This document shows, one piece after another, positions 45,345 through 58,215 of a stretch of DNA of 64,000 nucleotides (its first letter is position 1; the number at the start of each line of letters is the position of its first letter). A program made the translations under genes and the position numbers. This stretch comes from Diadema setosum (lineage: Eukaryota > Echinodermata > Echinoidea > Diadematoida > Diadematidae), in contig CM067062.1 of assembly GCA_033980235.1 (NCBI GenBank), forward strand, positions 5,078,696 to 5,142,695, in the 5' to 3' direction. A model generated the notes under the pieces. It made no database searches. It saw nothing but the letters and a program-made list of their open reading frames with translations, and had not been told where the DNA came from.

Positions 45345-45589
45345 AGTTCGTTATTCCGAAGGTTCGTTAATCCGAAAATAAATTAAAGTGCATTATTCCT
45401 AAGGTTCACTAATCCGAAAATGAAATCAGCTTCAGTATTCCGAAGGTTCGTTATTCTGAAGGTTTCTTGATCCGAAAAGGAAACGGTTCGTTATTCCGAA
45501 GCTGCCTTTGTACGCACCTTCTTTTCATTATCGGATTGACGAACACTTATTTCATTTTCGCATGAACGAGCGTTGGGAATAACGAACGT
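45345..45589. mobile_element. MITE, TTCGTTAATCCGAAAA family, copy 2
   Basis: Starts AGTTCGTTATTCCGAAGG and ends GGGAATAACGAACGTCAC, inverted relatives. The interior repeats TTCGTTAATCCGAAAATGAA-type words in both orientations. Shares termini and internal words with 16378-16562 but is about 60 bp longer, so internal words were gained or lost. Confidence 0.82.
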
Positions 45590-46523
45590 CACCTCTCAGG
45601 ACTAGGGCTGTCATCACAGAGTTCTGTGGCTGTCATCCTATTGACTTTTGATAATGTTGCCAACCAAACATGTTGCCAACCAACCAAACAGGAAGAGCTA
45701 TGTGGAAAAAGGTAAGTTGAGTTCATCACTGGAATTACAGACATGACTACAAACAGATACCACTCCCTGATTTTTTTTTTAATGTTTGATTTCGAAATTA
45801 TTGAAATTTATCCCAACACTTTTGTTTTTGTTTTGTTTTGTTTTGTTGTTTTTTTTTTTTGGGGGGGGGGTGGGATGGACTTTGTTTTAGTTAAAACCAA
45901 TTTCGGCTCTTCTTTTTTTTTTTCTTTACTCCGCTGCGACAGCGTGGTTAGCGGATGCTGAAGGTTGTAGAGTTACTCATGCTAGCCAAGCTCAGCACCT
46001 CCAAAAGAACCCTGTTTTGGTCCCTTAACGACTGTTATTTACGGGGGAGTAGAACACTAATCTAAGGCTGGAATTGGTGTCGTTAATGAACTAGGGTTCT
46101 CTCGGGCTGCTTCGGCGGGGGATGAGCCTAAACGAATTGCCCGCTCGTAATTGACGGTTAATTCGACCCATCACTAACCTTGATCTAGATCTTGGCAGAT
46201 AGGCCTGGAATTCTAGTGCAGGGGGTAACAGGAAATTCTAGTCATCAAATGTCAAAGAACTTCACAACAAACCTAGAGTGGTGATCTAACAAAGCAAATA
46301 ATGACAGAAAACCGTATTTCTCTTGATACACCGAGTAAGATACATGGAAAGATATTCCTATATATACACCGTTGTAAGTGGCTTGCTATTTGTGGCATTT
46401 GTCTCCTGTTCCTTGAAACGGTTTCTGTGAAAGTTTGTTGAGATATTCTTATGGGATTATTAAACATTTCTTAAATCAACGTTCAAGAGCTTCGATCGTT
46501 GCCACGTGAGAAAATGGCGCAAT
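45590..46523. other. Stretch without a recognised gene
   Basis: Contains a 45654-45690 GTTGCCAACCAAACA duplication and T/G homopolymers near 45840-45871. The segment 46060-46200 has GTAATTGACGGTTAATTC and is otherwise unique-looking. Confidence 0.4.
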
Positions 46524-49500
46524 GTTCAAATTTCAAATTTCAAATTTCAAATTTATTTCATATTTCCATTTCTCAATGATGACATTACAAAATTATTGAC
46601 AACAAAACAAGAATACAAAATATATACAATCATGTCTTTTGATCGTAGAAGAAAAGAAAAAGAAAATATACTTGACACAAATGTACAAGGTCATATTGTG
46701 TGAAAATGTCACTAGTAAGTATAAGAAATATGATGGGGCCTACATAAAAGCTTTAAAGCTTGTAAAACTGTAGGTTCCGGAGTTCATAGGCATATAATTT
46801 TACACGGAGAACGGATATGTTTGTCTTGACCAACTAAAATTACACAAGTACAAAAAATCGATGAGTAATAAACTAATGAACCACATAGATATCGCACAAA
46901 CCAGACTGCATACAAATCTCGCAGTGTTTGAATAACAAAAATGCTATATTATTAAAAGATGTATCGGTACCATGAAATAACTTGAATGACTTGGTGCTGC
47001 GGACAAGGACAAAAGACTGGGAGCATAAAAGGGTTGCTAAAAACTTGGTAGTGTGTATCCACTAAGTAATAACTGTTTTAATTTGCGTTTGAAGGTGAAT
47101 AAAGATAAGGAAGAAGTGATATCTAGAGGGAGATCATTCCAATATCTGGGTCCGGTAAATATAATTGTTTTCTTTGCAAAAATAGTGCGAGTACGGGGAA
47201 GGTGATAGGCGTCACTCTGGCGAGTGGGATAACAGTGGATAGAACGATTCCTTTTGAACATGTGGATAAAAACAGATGGTAATTCATTAGTTGTTAGTTT
47301 ATACATGAAAATTCCGAGATTGTAATAAAATAGGTCTTGAATTTTCAGAATTCTGTTTTGATGGAAAAAACAATTTGTATGGGCAAAATATCCGGCGTGG
47401 TTTATGATTCTTATTGCACGCTTTTGAATAAGGAGAAGGGAATCTAGTAATGAGTGAATTGCATTTCCCCACGCCAAAATTCCATAATTAAAGTGTGGAG
47501 ATATTAAGCAAGAATATATACTCTGCAAAATATGAACAGGAAAGACATGTTTGAGCTTATTCAAGATTCCAATATTTCTAGACAAAATTTTACTTACAAA
47601 ATTAATATGAGTTTTCCAGGATAATTCTTGGTCAATCCAAAGCCCTAAAAACTTTGTATTATTAACCTGCTTTAAACATAAATCATTTATTTTGATATCA
47701 TATGGAACAACATTCAAGGAATTACTGAATACCATATAATGAGTTTTTTCTATGTTCAAAGATAATTTGTTCGCATAAATCCAGGATTGCACAAACCTGA
47801 GCTCAGTATTCATCATATTTATTAATGCATTAGGGTCTCGATGTGAAAAAAACAAGCTAGTGTCATCGGCAAAACAGATAAATGACAAAATTTGCGATGA
47901 TTTTGGAAGATCGTTTATGTATAAGATAAATAAAAGTGGGCCCAAGAGGGAGCCCTGCGGGACTCCACATGAAATAGGCTTTAATTGCGAATCATGGCTT
48001 TTGATATTAACAAATTGCTTTCTTTCTGTTAAATAACTCTTAAACCATTCTAAGGGGGTCCCGCGGATTCCATAGTGACACAATTTATAAAACAAGATTT
48101 CGTGATCTATCGTGTCGAAAGCTTTAGAAAAATCAAGAAAAACTCCAATTGTATGTTCAAAACTATCTATAGCATGAGCTACCTTGTCTATAAAAGTAAG
48201 TAAAGCATGGGTTGTGTTGTAATGTTTTCTAAAACCAAACTGAGAATCTGACAGAATGTTATGATTTGTGAGAAATTTTAATAATCGTGTATACACCATC
48301 CTTTCAAGAATTTTAGAGATTGAAGTCAACAAAGAAATTGGTCGGTAATTATTCACCAAATCTTTCTGTCCCTTCTTAAAGATAGGGACAACTTTTGCGA
48401 CCTTCATCTTATTGGGGACTTTGCCATTAAATAAGGATTGATTGAAAATGTAGGTAAGAGGAGTAATGATTTCGCTTAAAACATTTTTTAAAAGAAAATT
48501 TGTAATTCCATCATATCCTGAACTTTTTTTATCATTCAAATTCTTAATAATATCTATAATTTCTTCTTCAGCAATAGGTTCAAAAAATATTGATTGAGAA
48601 TTCCTATTACCTAAGTATCTATGGAATTCAACTGATGATTTCGGGATTTTACTGGCAAGATGTGGACCAAGAGTTGCAAAATATTCATTGAAAGATTCCG
48701 CCATAATGACCGGGTCGTTAATCTGGCGGTCGTCCACTGAAATATATTTAGGAGAATCGGTATTATTTTTATGTTTGAGCGCCTCATTAATCACCTTCCA
48801 CGTACTCTTCACATCAGATTTATATTTAACAAACTGTCGGGAAAAATAATTTCGCTTGGCTATACGTATTATGGCTGTCAATATATTCCGATAACGAACA
48901 TATCTCAATTTGTTTAAAGGGGATGGATCTTTACGATACTTATGAAAGAATTTATTCTTGCGGTTAATGGACCTGAGAAGAGATTTTGTAACCCATGGTT
49001 GTCGTGGCACTTTTTTATAATTAGAATGGTGAGGTCTTCGGAGAGGAACACAAGAATCATAATTAGCGATTAAAATATTCATAAAATTTTCAAAGGCTAA
49101 ATCAATGTCGCTTTGACTGTATACGGTGGACCAATCCTCTGAACTTAATTTCTCCCTAAGTTTATTAAGGTTGGATTCAGACATTACACGAATACCTGAG
49201 TTGTGGGTGTGAGAAACATTAGCAGTCATAAAATTGGACACAAGGGCGTAAATTGGAAAATGATCAGTGACGTCAGAAACTATAATACCAGATGTGATGT
49301 TAGAAAATGAGTCATTTACAAAAATGTTGTCAATAAGAGTAGATACATCATCAGTTATTCGAGTCGGTTTTCTTATAAGGGGAATAAATGATTTCGACAA
49401 CATAAGGTTAAGAAAATCTGCGCATAAGGGATTATCACTGTAATTAAGGAGATTGAGATTAAAATCACCCATGACAAAACATGTCTTACTGTCAAAATAA

Positions 49501-49757
49501 GTGTTCGAGATAAGGCCGCAGAATAACTCTAAAAATTCAGCAGGGTTTGAGCTTGGGGGTCGATAAATCTCCCCAATTATAATATTACCTTTGTTTGGAG
49601 TTTTGACCTCGATAAATACACTCTCAAATGTATCTGACATCACGCTGTATTTTTCTAAGAAGACACAATCTAAATTCTGTGACACATAAAATCCGACTCC
49701 CCCACCTTTCTTCCATGTTCTATTATTTGTTATGAGTTTAAAACCGTCTATAATAAG
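46524..49757 (-). mobile_element. 5'-truncated LINE (CR1/L2-like) with long intact ORF2 and AAATTTG tail
   Basis: Reading on the minus strand, recognisable LINE sequence starts within the endonuclease domain near 49757, continues as one open frame to a TAG at 47037-47039, then a 3' UTR of about 490 bp ending in four or so TTTGAAA units (46524-46553). Upstream of 49757 the DNA switches to a short CGACGCTTATCC-type repeat, marking the truncation. The 5' UTR, any ORF1 and the first part of the endonuclease are absent. The uninterrupted frame of more than 880 codons suggests a recent insertion. Confidence 0.93.
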
Positions 49758-49766
49758 CAGCGACGC
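47037..49766 (-). CDS. LINE ORF2: partial AP-type endonuclease plus complete reverse transcriptase
   Basis: ORF2 of a non-LTR retrotransposon nicks target DNA and reverse-transcribes the element RNA. Numbering from codon 49685, the APE-type endonuclease remnant has GEIYRPP (38-44), GDFN (73-76), LIDNIF (117-122) and the TDHFPI box (140-145). In-frame upstream codons reading KKGGGVGFYV extend the domain, but the N-terminal catalytic part is missing. RT motifs follow: SSGYDGI (388-394), IFKKG (435-439), NYRPISLL (446-453), FGFRK (483-487), VFLDFSKAFD (515-524, catalytic D518), GVPQGS (574-579) and FADD (605-608). The C-terminal PTRQSD and GPRYWNDLP segments resemble the other LINE here. There is no true start codon: the frame is open from a stop at 49767-49769, which lies in flanking DNA. 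Family assignment is firm; clade is inferred. Confidence 0.94.
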   Translation of the reverse strand, partial: ASLLIIDGFKLITNNRTWKKGGGVGFYVSQNLDCVFLEKYSVMSDTFESVFIEVKTPNKGNIIIGEIYRPPSSNPAEFLELFCGLISNTYFDSKTCFVMGDFNLNLLNYSDNPLCADFLNLMLSKSFIPLIRKPTRITDDVSTLIDNIFVNDSFSNITSGIIVSDVTDHFPIYALVSNFMTANVSHTHNSGIRVMSESNLNKLREKLSSEDWSTVYSQSDIDLAFENFMNILIANYDSCVPLRRPHHSNYKKVPRQPWVTKSLLRSINRKNKFFHKYRKDPSPLNKLRYVRYRNILTAIIRIAKRNYFSRQFVKYKSDVKSTWKVINEALKHKNNTDSPKYISVDDRQINDPVIMAESFNEYFATLGPHLASKIPKSSVEFHRYLGNRNSQSIFFEPIAEEEIIDIIKNLNDKKSSGYDGITNFLLKNVLSEIITPLTYIFNQSLFNGKVPNKMKVAKVVPIFKKGQKDLVNNYRPISLLTSISKILERMVYTRLLKFLTNHNILSDSQFGFRKHYNTTHALLTFIDKVAHAIDSFEHTIGVFLDFSKAFDTIDHEILFYKLCHYGIRGTPLEWFKSYLTERKQFVNIKSHDSQLKPISCGVPQGSLLGPLLFILYINDLPKSSQILSFICFADDTSLFFSHRDPNALINMMNTELRFVQSWIYANKLSLNIEKTHYMVFSNSLNVVPYDIKINDLCLKQVNNTKFLGLWIDQELSWKTHINFVSKILSRNIGILNKLKHVFPVHILQSIYSCLISPHFNYGILAWGNAIHSLLDSLLLIQKRAIRIINHAGYFAHTNCFFHQNRILKIQDLFYYNLGIFMYKLTTNELPSVFIHMFKRNRSIHCYPTRQSDAYHLPRTRTIFAKKTIIFTGPRYWNDLPLDITSSLSLFTFKRKLKQLLLSGYTLPSF

Positions 49767-49920
49767 TTATCCGACGCTTGTTATCCGACGCTTGAACGAA
49801 AAGGCAGAAACCTTGGACCCAGAATGGCTCTGTGTGAAAGATTAGTGTTCTCTTGTTACCTTGAAGTCAATGTTCTAATTTGCATATTACAGTGTGAAAA
49901 CAATTATGTATAAATCTTAA
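49758..49920. other. Short spacer with TATCCGACGCTT duplication
   Basis: The word TATCCGACGCTT is repeated immediately at the LINE 5' junction (about 49769-49794), with a further CGACGCTTAT before it. This may be pre-existing target sequence or junctional filler from the LINE insertion. The rest is AT-rich. Confidence 0.6.
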
Positions 49921-50269
49921 AGGCATAATTTACCATTTGCAGATGAAAGCATTAGTGCTTTAAAATAGTTCTAAAATGTGAGTTAGGGATAGAAACAACC
50001 ACTGTCAAAATTTGAATCCGTATAATCGATGTTAAGTGTTGTTAAATACACAAAATGTGAACAATAGTTATAATAAAAATGTTTCCAGACTAAACCGTAT
50101 ACAGTTACGGTTTACTGAGAAAAATCCTGATATCTCCTTATATTTTAGGTTTTATTGCAAATATTTCATATGGTAGGATGTTTTATGATACAACAGACCT
50201 ACACATATGCATCAAATGTGATATCTTGAACATTTTTGAAATCACTGCTCCCAAAGGTAAACTGGACCT
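49921..50269. mobile_element. 349-bp MITE with TTAA target duplication
   Basis: TTAA flanks at 49917-49920 and 50270-50273. The ends AGGCATAATTTACC and GGTAAACTGGACCT are inverted relatives, extending to about 28 bp with mismatches. The AT-rich interior is non-coding. Shares the TTAA|AGG...CCT|TTAA layout with 8119-8682 and 52104-52438. Confidence 0.85.
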
Positions 50270-51020
50270 TTAATGATCACGCTGGGGAGGTTCACTAACT
50301 ACATGCATTCACAACAACCTTACAACATGTACAACCTCCACGATCAGTTGACAACTGAACAGGATACTGCAGATAGAAAGAGTGTTTTCATAAATTGTCG
50401 GACAAACAGACAGACACACGCATACAACGAAAACAATTCTGCATTGACTTATCGACTGTTATTTAATGTATTTCAAATTAATGTTTTTCCCAATATGACA
50501 TATTCTTTCAAATCCAAGAGGTAGGCCTACAGCAAATCAATGTAAAACAAAGACGGTACATCACATAACAATAACATTCGCTATTTGCATTGTCGCAGTT
50601 CTAAAGTGGGTATAGTCTAAAGAGGGAAGACTTAGTGTCGTTTTGTTTTGTTTTGTTTTTTTTTTAATCACAAGGCTTAGTTATACGTCACATTTAGGGT
50701 GAGACTTGGGATTAGAAACGTGCCTTTGAGCTGATGGTGTAAGAAGTGCCTCAATAATTTGACTCAAATACACCAACTTCAGTCGTTTAACTATTATGGC
50801 GCCAACGATCCCACCAACCGAATGAGACAAAGAGAACGTTACCTAAAGATTTCATTATCAAGATCAGGCCGTGGTTTTTCTTTTGAAGAGAAAGTAACCT
50901 CGGAACCCCTTATAAAACGCTGAATATGCAAGCCCTGGATAGAAATAAGAATCTCGAATCCAATATGTGTGTATGAGTGTGTGTGTCTGTGCATGCGTGT
51001 TGTTTTTGTTGTTGTCTTTG
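50270..51020. other. Stretch without a recognised gene
   Basis: An 83-codon frame (50273-50524) has no recognisable domain. A (TTTTG)n/poly-T tract lies at about 50640-50665. Confidence 0.4.
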
Positions 51021-51096
51021 CAGGCCCGTAGCCAGGATTTTTCAAGGGGGGGTGCGGTCACTAAAAAAATGGACCTTCGGTACCAATACCAATGAT

Positions 51097-51098
<2 letters not shown>

Positions 51099-51184
<86 letters not shown>
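51099..51184. repeat. (CA)n(TA)n microsatellite
   Basis: CA run of about 36 bp followed by a TA run of about 48 bp inside the 3-kb transposon. Confidence 0.97.
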
Positions 51185-51186
<2 letters not shown>

Positions 51187-52107
51187 TTCTTTGGACGACC
51201 GAACTACAAAAGTTGTATAAGAATTTGCGCGCGAAGCGCGCCGCAAATTGTGAATTTTGACTGTTTTAATGACGGAAATTTGTATTTTTGTCTGTTGCAT
51301 GCAATCGCGTTACGGTATTTCATCTAGGAAATAGTAAAAACTCATTTTGCCAGGAAGTTGCAAAGTTTAATTGTGTTCGAGACTCTGCGCGCGTAGCGCG
51401 CCGCAAAATTGAGAATAGTGATTTTCCTGGTGTTGTTCTAACTTTTATTTTTTCTATTGTATACCCGCGTTAGCAGGCCTGAAGGCAGAATTTTTAAAAG
51501 AAGGGGGGATTGCGTTAATTAACAAAACGGTCCTTTGATACTGTCCCGGGAGGGGTAGTGACAATTAAAAGGTGGACACCATGCTCATACATGGACTTTC
51601 AAAATGGCCTCTAAACGAGTAATGATCATATGATTTTTTTTGGGCCTTAAAAACAAGTATTCCTTAAATGTTTCCTGCACCCTAAAGAAGTACTTCATCA
51701 TGATTGAACAATATACCATTTTCCCAAATTTCGGCCTTTTTGATACCCTTTGATTATATACGCTCGTACATCACACTTTCCATCTAATCCGTGAGAAAAA
51801 ACGACCCCTATTACGCGTTTTCTTTAGCGAGTATGGTCACGGTGTCCACCTTTCAGTTGGAGTTTTCCATCCCATTGGATGCTGTTTGGAAGATGAAACA
51901 TTCACTTTACTATACAGTATATCAGCCGTTGGTATGCGAGTTTGTCAAAAACGAAAATAAATAAGAAAATTTTTAAAACAAAATGAATAATTTTTAAAAC
52001 AAAATGAATAATGTAAATGTGAACCATTTATATTTTGCCTCCTTGTGGTAGGATATTTCCACCATTTCCGAACTTTCAAGTAATCATTTTAGATTTAATA
52101 ATATTAA

Positions 52108-52434
52108 AGGTAGTAGATCCGATTTCGCAAACATCTCCAATATCAGTCAAATGTCATATTAACCATCATGCTAAGAAGGTTTTCTTTGTGAAATTTGGAG
52201 GTCAGTGAAATTCAAAAATTAAACATCCGTTAGCCTTTGGAAGAAGTTGAGTGCAAATTCAGACCTCAGGCTTAGTGCTCAGATGTTTTCCTATTTGATT
52301 TGATCTGTCTTACTGTGCACACTAAGATACATACTGGAATGGTTATTTCTTATTTATTAAATTATAGTAGCATATTTGGTTACTAGCTGTCTCTAGGCAT
52401 TTTCGAATTTGGGCTGCAAAGATATCCACTACCT
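52108..52434. mobile_element. 327-bp MITE with TTAA target duplication, nested
   Basis: TTAA flanks at 52104-52107 and 52435-52438. The termini AGGTAGTAGATCC and ATCCACTACCT are inverted near-copies. Non-coding. Its right-hand 37 bp or so are included in the duplicated block that follows. Confidence 0.85.
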
Positions 52435-53349
52435 TTAAGTTCGAGAGATAAGTAACTAAATGATAAAATAAACAAACAAAAAAGAATGAGTTTCTTTTGT
52501 AATACTATCTGACAAACTTTTTACTTTACCATTTTACTTCATAGCTCAGCACTTTCCATTCTCTCTCATACCCTCTAACCCATTACATTTAAATGAAATA
52601 CAACTAAAATGAGTTTGCGTGCCTGCATAATACTCTTTGGAAATTATAAGTGAGAATGTTCTTAGGTTTTGGCTCACTTTAAAATGAGAACCAATAGAAC
52701 TGTCACAACATGAGAAAATTATAAGTAATAATCAACAGTACATTTCCGAATTTGGCCTGCAAAGAAATCCGCTACCTGTAAGTTAGAAAAGAGATTAGTA
52801 AATAATGATAAAATAAACAACAAAAAAGAATGAGTTTCTACCGCCGTATCCAGAACAGAGCCTGAAACGGTGCAGGCTCAAGAAATCGTTTGTACTAATA
52901 CGTGCTTGAAGTACTGTGTGATACTGTTGACTCAGACTTCTACAAAGCTGTAAGTGAGAATTTTAACCCAATCCGGCTCATTACCTGTGTTTTTTATGAA
53001 AAATATGAATAAAGAATGTAAATTAGATAACGACGCGTCACAATGCAGTCTAACGCTCTCACAATGTTATCATACATAGGGTTTTTCCCTGACTTTTTAC
53101 TCCGGAGCTCTTGCAATATTCAGGCTTTTGTAATACTATCTGACAAACTTTTTACTTTACCATTTTACTTCATAGCTCAGCATTCTCTCTCATACCCTCT
53201 TACCCATTACATTTAAATGAAATACAACTAAATTGAGTTTGCGTGCCTGCATAATACTCTTTGGAAATTATAAGTGAGAATGTTCTTAGGTTTTGGCTCA
53301 CTTCAAAATGAGAACCAATCGAACTGTCACAACATGAGAAAATGTATAA
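52398..53349. repeat. Direct duplication of ~330 bp, second copy interrupted by 287 bp
   Basis: Copy A (52398-52726) and copy B (52741-52838 plus 53126-53349) share the order CGAATTTGGGCTGCAAAGA, ATGATAAAATAAACAA, GAATGAGTTTC, then TTTTGTAATACTATCTGACA to CACAACATGAGAAAAT. The second part is nearly identical. Copy B has 287 extra bases (52839-53125) exactly between GAGTTTC and TTTTGTAAT. No target duplication flanks the extra segment, so a deletion in copy A is as likely as an insertion in B. Confidence 0.92.
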
Positions 53350-54059
53350 CTAGTAGAGAACTGGAGTAAGACAGGCCTTTCATTCTGTTTTGTCTCTCCT
53401 GCTCGTTCGTAAGAAATGCTAATTCATGACCACCTTTTCACAATTTGATTGGAGCATGCATTCATAATGGAAAATAGTTGACATAATAATCTATCCCCAG
53501 GCATTATCATGCCAACATGTACTTATATGTACATGTACTATATCTTTGTGAGAGGTAGATATAAAATGTCTCAGGTTTTCGATTATAGTAATTTCGAGGA
53601 AATTTCTTTAATTTTTATCATATATGTAAACTTGAGGCTATTAGATTTTCATCCACTTACCTCTGTTCCTGTGAAAAAATGCAAGTGTCAACCTCAATGT
53701 CATCCACGAATCGCACGTACTCGGGCGGCCAGTGGAAAAAAAAAAACACCGGTCACACGCGCCAAGGGCCATGGCATGCAGTGCCAATATAATAATAGCT
53801 CGCACAAACTGATACATAACATTTGTGTTTGTGTGCATGGGGACGATCCGATGGTTCATATAACAAAAGGGTTTCGTACAATTATTTTTAACATTGTTAA
53901 ACGTACTCTTCCACATTTACGTAGCATATAATGTGTCTTTATATTTATTTGGATTGTTATCTTGAGAATTGCTAAAAACCGTTATTATGAAAAAGTGGAC
54001 CTTTCAGAATTTGGGGGGGTGCGTACGCACCCGACGCACCCCCCCTGGCTACGGGCCTG

Positions 54060-55531
<1,472 letters not shown>

Positions 55532-55668
55532 CCTACGTTCACATTGATATGGGCGCGTAACGAATATTTCGTATTTGATTATACATGATACAAGCTGATG
55601 ATTACAGTAGATCATTATCATAGATTGTTATTCCTTATAATTACTATTGATTATAATAATGATACTGT

Positions 55669-55907
55669 AATAATAATAAGGTCTTATTTATCCAGGGTAG
55701 CCTCTTCAGTGTTGCCACTGCTCTACCAGAGGGCCCTGCCATTATTATTGCCCCAGCATTGCCAGCTACCCATTTATACATCTGGGTCGAGAGGGTCATT
55801 GTGGGTAAAAACATCTTGTCCAAGGACGTAAGCACTGAGCGGGAATCGAACTCGGGTCCCTCCGGTTGGGAGTCGAGAGTTTTATCCACTATGCCACAGC
55901 GTCCCCA
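55669..55907 (-). mobile_element. tRNA-derived SINE, well preserved
   Basis: On the minus strand the copy starts at about 55907 with a tRNA-like head: GCTGTGGCATAGTGG (A-box region) and GAGTTCGATTCCCGC (B box), spaced as in a tRNA gene. These form an internal RNA polymerase III promoter. A body follows with CCTTGGACAAGATG, AATGGGTAGCTGGCAATGC and GGTAGAGCAGTGGCAAC, ending in GCTACCCTGGATAAATAAG and an ATT-rich tail near 55669. It lacks coding capacity and would be mobilised by a LINE in trans. Two more decayed relatives lie near 38.6 and 45.25 kb. Target duplications are obscured by AT-rich flanks. Confidence 0.88.
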
Positions 55908-56369
55908 CGCTTATAGATTATCAAAGAACAAAAACAAAATATATAGGGCCTACATTGTTTGGTCGTGGCCTGTAGTTGGTATGACCGAGTGTATGCATGG
56001 TTTGGTGCAGTGTATGACATATTAATATCTGGATTCATACGTGCATACATGGATTCGTATTTCATGTGTGCTTTTGTGCTTATGCAAGCAAGCGACTGAT
56101 AAACTCATTCCGCACATTAGTTCCTATGTACGATGTCTAGCGTTGATTAATCACGCAGTGCCGTTAATGACATCATGAGCGACTAGAAAATCACGCAATG
56201 CTCTACACAGGCTCACTTTAGAAACTCATTTTAATGAATATTCAGAGCCAGATTGCCCTCCTCGATTCTACACAGCCGTGAAACGATCAATGAAGATGTA
56301 CTTTGGCGCGTGAAAAGAAAGCTGCAGATGTATCAACAACTTAACGAGAAAGAGAAAGATAGGGTATGC

Positions 56370-56370
<1 letters not shown>
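55908..56370. other. Stretch without a recognised gene
   Basis: No element or exon recognised. Confidence 0.4.
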
Positions 56371-56429
<59 letters not shown>

Positions 56430-56644
56430 TGGGTATAGAGGGAGAGAGGGGGTAGAAAGGGGGAAAGACAGAGAGATAAAGGGCGAAATGTGGAGATAGA
56501 GATGGAGAGAGATGGATAGGGATGGGATGTATCTTGAGAGAGGAGGAGAAAAGGGGAGGGTGGAGGAATACAAGGGATGTAGCATACGTTGAGAGAAAGA
56601 GAAATATAGAGATGGGCATTTGATGGGTATCCAGGATATATACA

Positions 56645-56724
<80 letters not shown>

Positions 56725-56760
56725 GACAGAAAGAGAAAGGGAGTCAGATAGAGACAGATA
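56371..56760. repeat. GT/GA microsatellites in a purine-rich tract
   Basis: (GT)n to about 56414, (GA)n to 56429, then about 300 bp of GA-rich sequence with (GA)n at 56648-56682 and (GATA)n at 56688-56722. The minus-strand Ser/Leu-rich frames over this tract are artefacts. Confidence 0.95.
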
Positions 56761-58215
56761 ACTAGAGAGATAGATGGAGGTGAAACACGCTTTTCTCAAA
56801 CATCGGCACATGTTTGAACCCACAGCCTGAGATACCACACGAAGCACTCGTTAATATCGCCCCCATGATCTGCTTAATGAGTGTCCGTGGACCTCCTCGT
56901 GTCAACATCACCCCCACCGACCTTCCCCACTGATGATTGCTCCTAATTAGCCCGATGCCGGCCGTTATCGTGAGCACCGACGTCCTGACGCATTCATCAG
57001 TTACCGCTTCGTCACAACAAATCGACACAACGGAATGTTTCACCGAGGATGGATTGCCCAGAAGGTTTGTGGTTCTCCTTTGGCAGGCCGCACCCCTACC
57101 TCATAACCCCACCCTCTTCTTCCTACTTCATCCTCCTCCAATTTTAAATCAAACGAAATATGGAGATTAGTTATAGGTAGCAGAATGTTAAAGCTTTTTT
57201 TTTCGCTCAATCAGATGATCTTTTCAAGGCAGGGACATGAATTAATATTGTTTCAAATTCTGCGATAAATGTGGTTGATTAACGCATCTTCCAGACGCAG
57301 TGAGCAAAACAGAATCAATCTATGGACTGTAGGTTGCATATGGACCTGGTTTGAACATGACATTGATATAAACAACAGATAATATCGCAACTACATTCAA
57401 CATGCACAGCTACCACTCCGCAGCTATTATCAAATAATCCAGAAACTTGCCATCAACAGAGACAAAATACACACGGGGAAAATATTCTCGAAATAAACGT
57501 ACCGTTAAACATTATTATTTGAAACAAGTGCGTTGACGTGTAGTATTGAACCATGCACTGTGTACAGATAAGGGTTGTATGATATGCCTCATAACGGGAG
57601 CATATGAAATTTGACAGTAATTTGAAGGTTGTTCGATATCTAATCTAATATAACATCACATCATGATATGAGGTCACCTCATATACTAAGAATGGCATGA
57701 ACAATGTAAATGTATCCTGTGTTGAAATATCATCTTCGTATACACCATGTTTTTTTTTTTTCAGAGAAATGGTACTGTGAAATACAAAACACAGCTCATT
57801 AGGAAGTACCCTTCTTATAGATTATCATTAGATTATCGTTTTATTTTAATAACTTGACATTACCAGAGCATGAAATTTGAGATGAAATTAAACAAACTGA
57901 TATATACGCAATATCAATTGGTATTGCAATTGATTGTGGTGATGATGTCTTCACATTCATATTACATGCATTTGTCGAATTTGAATATACATTCAAATTG
58001 GCGTTTACGTCACGTGACCGGTGTCGATAAACGTTCCAGGAGAAAAACGAGTGTGTGCGTGTTTGAGTGAATGTGACGAAGCATTGGCGGTGCTCTTTAA
58101 GCCAGGTGGGAAGTTGCAGCTCTGTATAACGACCATTGCATCACGGTGGGAAACATTGATTGATGCTGAACGCGCGATAAAAAAAAAAAAATGGTTGGCA
58201 CGGTTTCATCAAGGC
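56761..58215. other. Unique-looking stretch, no gene recognised
   Basis: The segment 56840-57045 is less AT-rich with CTAATTAG and TTAATGAG motifs and may be regulatory; the rest is AT-rich. No exon recognised. Confidence 0.4.

Larger units (their letters stand above)
51021..54059. mobile_element. 3.04-kb non-autonomous DNA transposon, CAGGCCCGTAGCCAGG ends
   Basis: The left CAGGCCCGTAGCCAGG is repeated as an exact inverted copy, CCTGGCTACGGGCCTG, at 54044-54059. Both ends continue with G-rich GGGGGGGTGCG sequence and an AAAAAxTGGACCTT word. CTTTG lies immediately outside both ends (51016-51020 and 54060-54064), a possible 5-bp target duplication. The interior has GCGCGCGAAGCGCGCCGCAA-type motifs twice (51223 and 51387), CA and TA tracts, a nested TTAA MITE and an internal duplication, but no transposase. 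The CAGG start suggests hAT, yet hAT makes 8-bp duplications, so superfamily is left open. Confidence 0.85.
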
